The position numbers and the translations under genes were made by a program. A stretch of 8,590 bases of DNA from Candidatus Krumholzibacteriia bacterium. GTDB taxonomy: Bacteria; Krumholzibacteriota; Krumholzibacteriia; LZORAL124-64-63. The notes under the pieces were generated by a model. The model saw only the letters and a program-made list of their open reading frames with translations. It had not been told where the DNA came from and searched no databases. The DNA lies in NCBI GenBank assembly GCA_030643455.1, contig DAOWLV010000110.1, forward strand, positions 1-8,590, given 5' to 3'. Of this stretch, positions 6,944 to 8,590 are shown one piece after another; within the stretch, counting starts at the first letter, position 1; the number at the start of each line of letters is the position of its first letter.

Positions 6944-8001
6944 CGGACGACCTCCCGCTTCAAGGGGGTTTCCCCGTTTATTTCCATGAACAGTTCCTCC
7001 AGGCTGGACCGGTGCGTCGCCAGGGACACCACCGGAATCGCCTCGCGGTGGCAATCGTTCAACAGGTTCCTCAGATCCGCCACGCTGTCCACCTGGACAC
7101 GGGCCCGACCGTCGTTTTGAGTCCGGCAATCGGCCGGCAGCCAGGCGGGTTCAGCCTCCCCCAGGGCCAGATCCCCGGTGTAGGAAAAACCGTTGCTCAG
7201 TTCGTCCAGATCACGGACGGCCACCAGGCAACCATCCTTGAGGATGCCCACCGTGTCGGCGATCATCTCCACGTCCGGCACGATGTGGCTGGACAGGATA
7301 ATGGTGGTTCCGGCTTTTTTGAGATCCATCAAAAGTTCACGGATTTCCCGCCGGCCAATGGGATCCAGTCCCGACATGGGTTCGTCGAGGATCAGCAGAT
7401 CGGGTTCGCCCAGGACGGCCTGGGCCAGGCCGATCCGCTGCAACATCCCCTTCGAGAATTTCTTGAGGCGGCGGCCGGCGTACGCGGTCATGCCCACCAT
7501 GGCCAGCACTTCGTCGATGCGGGCTGCCCGGCGATTCTTCGGCATGCCCAGCAGTCGGGCGTAGAACTTCAGCAGTTCCCGGCCGGTCAGGTGTTCGAAG
7601 AAGTAGGGGCGTTCCGGCAGGTACCCCACCCTGCCCCGGGATGCCGGATCGCGGTGGTCCAACCCCATGATCGAGACTTCGCCACCGTCGGCATGGACCA
7701 GATCCAGGATGCAGTTGATCGTGGTTGTCTTGCCGGCGCCGTTGTGGCCGATCAGGGCAAAAACGCTGCCACGGTTTACCGAAAACGACACCCCATCGAT
7801 TCCCCGGATGCGGCGTTTCAGAAAACCGGACCGGAAGGATTTGCGCAGATCCCGTACCTCGAGGACCATTGCGGGCGCCAGGGAAGGCTTCGACGGGGAA
7901 ACCTCTTCCCTCTCGGTCACCACTGAATGGCGGTCGGCTTGGGGGGTTCCCGTTGCCTCCTGGTCCAGTGTCCTGTTTTTTACCGGCGCTTGAATGATCA
8001 A
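6940..8001 (-). CDS. ABC transporter ATP-binding protein (PilH-like by position)
   Basis: This is the cytoplasmic ATPase that powers the adjacent permease. From the TTG start at 8001 it has 353 residues. Motifs are Walker A GHNGAGKTT (85-93), the Q-loop region VGYLPERP (125-132), with Glu where Gln is classical, a signature variant FSKGMLQR (182-189), Walker B LLILDEP (202-208), D-loop SGLDP (210-214), and the switch His in SSHI (239). The C-terminal 100 or so residues form the variable domain usual in ABC-2 exporters of this class. The TTG start has a GGAGGTGG Shine-Dalgarno. ATG 7869 would give 309 residues, nearer the family norm, but lacks one, so the N-terminal 44 residues are uncertain. 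In M. xanthus the equivalent pilH gene is required for pili. It is the first gene of the ABC-TPR-pilD unit. Confidence 0.9.
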   Translation of the reverse strand: MIIQAPVKNRTLDQEATGTPQADRHSVVTEREEVSPSKPSLAPAMVLEVRDLRKSFRSGFLKRRIRGIDGVSFSVNRGSVFALIGHNGAGKTTTINCILDLVHADGGEVSIMGLDHRDPASRGRVGYLPERPYFFEHLTGRELLKFYARLLGMPKNRRAARIDEVLAMVGMTAYAGRRLKKFSKGMLQRIGLAQAVLGEPDLLILDEPMSGLDPIGRREIRELLMDLKKAGTTIILSSHIVPDVEMIADTVGILKDGCLVAVRDLDELSNGFSYTGDLALGEAEPAWLPADCRTQNDGRARVQVDSVADLRNLLNDCHREAIPVVSLATHRSSLEELFMEINGETPLKREVVR

Positions 8002-8004
8002 TGT

Positions 8005-8012
8005 CCACCTCC
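8005..8012 (-). promoter_or_regulatory. Ribosome binding site deciding a TTG start for the ABC ATPase
   Basis: GGAGGTGG lies just before TTG 8001-7999, with 6 nt between the GGAGG core and the start codon. No comparable site precedes ATG 7869. The TTG at 8076 lies inside the predicted -12 promoter element and so cannot be the start if that promoter is used. Confidence 0.55.
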
Positions 8013-8051
8013 GGCCCAAAAGGCCTGGCAAGGGCGCAAATACAGCTTTAA

Positions 8052-8067
8052 ACTCTTTCGGAAGAGT
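8052..8067. repeat. Short perfect inverted repeat at the predicted transcription start
   Basis: ACTCTT (8052-8057) and AAGAGT (8062-8067) are perfect inverted arms around a 4-base spacer. The repeat straddles the transcription start predicted from the sigma-54 element at 8072-8087. It could be an operator or a small 5' leader hairpin, or it may be chance. Confidence 0.3.
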
Positions 8068-8071
8068 GATT

Positions 8072-8087
8072 TGCAACTAGAATGCCA
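8072..8087 (-). promoter_or_regulatory. Sigma-54 (-24/-12) promoter upstream of the ABC transporter operon
   Basis: The minus strand reads TGGCATTCTAGTTGCA. Against TGGCAC-N5-TTGCA it has one mismatch (T for the last C of the -24 box), and the invariant GG (8086-8085) and GC (8074-8073) are in correct register. The start would be near 8061, giving a leader of about 60 nt to the TTG start at 8001. It lies 30 nt past the pilin terminator, where a new promoter is expected. Confidence 0.6.
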
Positions 8088-8116
8088 AGAAACCGGCACG
8101 AAGTTCCCGGGTGGGC

Positions 8117-8156
8117 ATAAAAGAAGGGCGGGGTCGTTTGCACGACCCCACCCTTC
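8117..8156 (-). terminator. Strong intrinsic terminator after the pilin gene
   Basis: Arms at 8142-8156 and 8123-8137 form a 15-bp GC-rich stem with a single G-T wobble. On the minus strand the loop is GCAA, a GNRA tetraloop, and it is followed by TTTTAT. The stem begins 20 nt after the pilin stop. It should make the pilin a separate transcript from the ABC unit and stabilise its 3' end. Confidence 0.9.
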
Positions 8157-8175
8157 GAATCAAACCGACTATATC

Positions 8176-8590
8176 TTACTGACCACTCGTCAGGGTCAGG
8201 ATGATACCGTCACCGTTCGGACCCTGGGTAGCGTCCTTACCGAAACCGGTGATGGTGTAACCAACGTTGACACCAGCAACAGCGCCCGGGATGGCCACGA
8301 TACCGATCTGGCCAGGAGTAGCGGCTTGGCCAGCATAAACGGGTTCGCTATAAGCGCTGGAAAAGGCGTTCTGCAGCCTGCCAGCACCAACCGCACCAGC
8401 GGGGGGCGCGGGAAGCAGGGGATCCAGAAGGTTCGTGTCCGTGTAGTTGCCATCGTTACGAACAGCGTAATCCTCGGCGGCCAGCTGCAAGGTATGGGCT
8501 CCGCCCTTGACCTTGGCTTCCTTGGCCCGGTCCTGCATGCTGATGAAGTTGGGGATGGCGATAGCGGCCAGAATACCGATAATCACGACC
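8176..8590 (-). CDS. Type IV pilin (major-pilin type), 5' end outside the window
   Basis: This is the structural subunit of the pilus fibre. The visible 137 residues begin inside the conserved N-terminal helix (VVIIGILAAIAIPNF), so the leader peptide, the cleavage site and the FTLIE segment lie just beyond the window edge. A GTG at 8586 is an internal Val codon, not the start. After the helix (MQDRAKEAKVKGG...) comes a small Gly/Ala/Pro-rich globular domain that ends with DGIILTLTSGQ. No cysteine is present, so the C-terminal disulfide loop (D-region) of classical PilA is missing. The strong terminator and its place at the head of a pil locus favour a major pilin (pilA), but a minor pilin or a GspG-like pseudopilin cannot be excluded from this portion. 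The TAA stop is at 8178-8176. Confidence 0.9.
   Translation of the reverse strand, partial: VVIIGILAAIAIPNFISMQDRAKEAKVKGGAHTLQLAAEDYAVRNDGNYTDTNLLDPLLPAPPAGAVGAGRLQNAFSSAYSEPVYAGQAATPGQIGIVAIPGAVAGVNVGYTITGFGKDATQGPNGDGIILTLTSGQ

Noticed and set aside
6944..7129. An upstream in-frame extension of the permease start.
   Set aside because: It is entirely inside the ATPase coding region in another frame and is Pro/Gly/Arg-rich. The ATGA overlap at 6943-6940 is the natural start.
6263..7926. Long plus-strand open frames opposite the ABC permease and ATPase genes.
   Set aside because: Their compositions (His/Gln/Asp-rich, or Pro/Gly/Arg-rich) are those of antisense shadows, and the minus-strand genes carry complete ABC transporter motifs.
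8045..8076. A sigma-70-like promoter (TTGCAA, 18 nt, TTTAAA) upstream of the ABC ATPase.
   Set aside because: Each box matches only four of six consensus positions, and the -35 coincides with the -12 box of the far better sigma-54 match at 8072-8087.
1..8590. CRISPR arrays, tRNA or rRNA genes, insertion sequences, attachment sites.
   Set aside because: No regularly spaced direct repeats, cloverleaf-like sequence, transposase motifs or terminal inverted repeats were seen. Gene spacing and composition look uniform across the window, with no sign of recent transfer.

Overview
This window is a type IV pilus (T4P) assembly locus from a Gram-negative, outer-membrane-bearing bacterium. G+C looks to be around 60% by eye. 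Every gene I support is on the minus strand, so the locus reads from high to low coordinates. The order is: major-type pilin (3' part only), ABC transporter ATPase, ABC-2 permease, TM-anchored TPR-like protein, prepilin peptidase PilD, then pilM, pilN, pilO, pilP and pilQ. At the far left edge there may be the first 11 codons of a further gene. The presence of PilP and a PilQ secretin argues for an outer membrane. The placement of an ABC transporter between the pilin and pilD recalls the pilA-pilG-pilH-pilI-pilD-...-pilMNOPQ layout of Myxococcus xanthus. However, the short secretin without AMIN domains and the PilP without a lipobox do not look like a typical proteobacterium. I would guess a delta-proteobacterium-like or FCB-type candidate lineage, without assigning a taxon.

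Transcription units. The pilin gene ends at a strong intrinsic terminator (15-bp stem, 8117-8156). Thirty bases further on is a sequence matching a sigma-54 (-24/-12) promoter (8072-8087). It would drive a tightly packed unit: ABC ATPase / permease (ATGA overlap) / TPR-like protein (ATGA overlap) / pilD (1-nt gap). A 229-bp intergenic region (4450-4678) follows and carries a second sigma-54 promoter-like element, this one matching the consensus core exactly (4523-4538). It would drive pilM-N-O-P-Q, where genes overlap by ATGA (M/N) or are 3-12 nt apart. A GC-rich hairpin (52-81) closes this unit, just before what may be the next gene's start codon. There is no gene-free stretch longer than about 300 bases.

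How the parts fit. PilD would process the pilin. PilM (cytoplasmic, actin-like), PilN and PilO (inner membrane) and PilP (periplasm) form the alignment complex that links the motor to the PilQ outer-membrane secretin. The motor ATPases (PilB, PilT) and platform protein (PilC) are not in the window. The ABC transporter and its TPR-like partner are the least understood part: M. xanthus needs a related ABC transporter (PilH/PilI) for pilus biogenesis, but its substrate is unknown. The two unannotated sigma-54-type promoters and the ABC/TPR module are the observations most worth following up.
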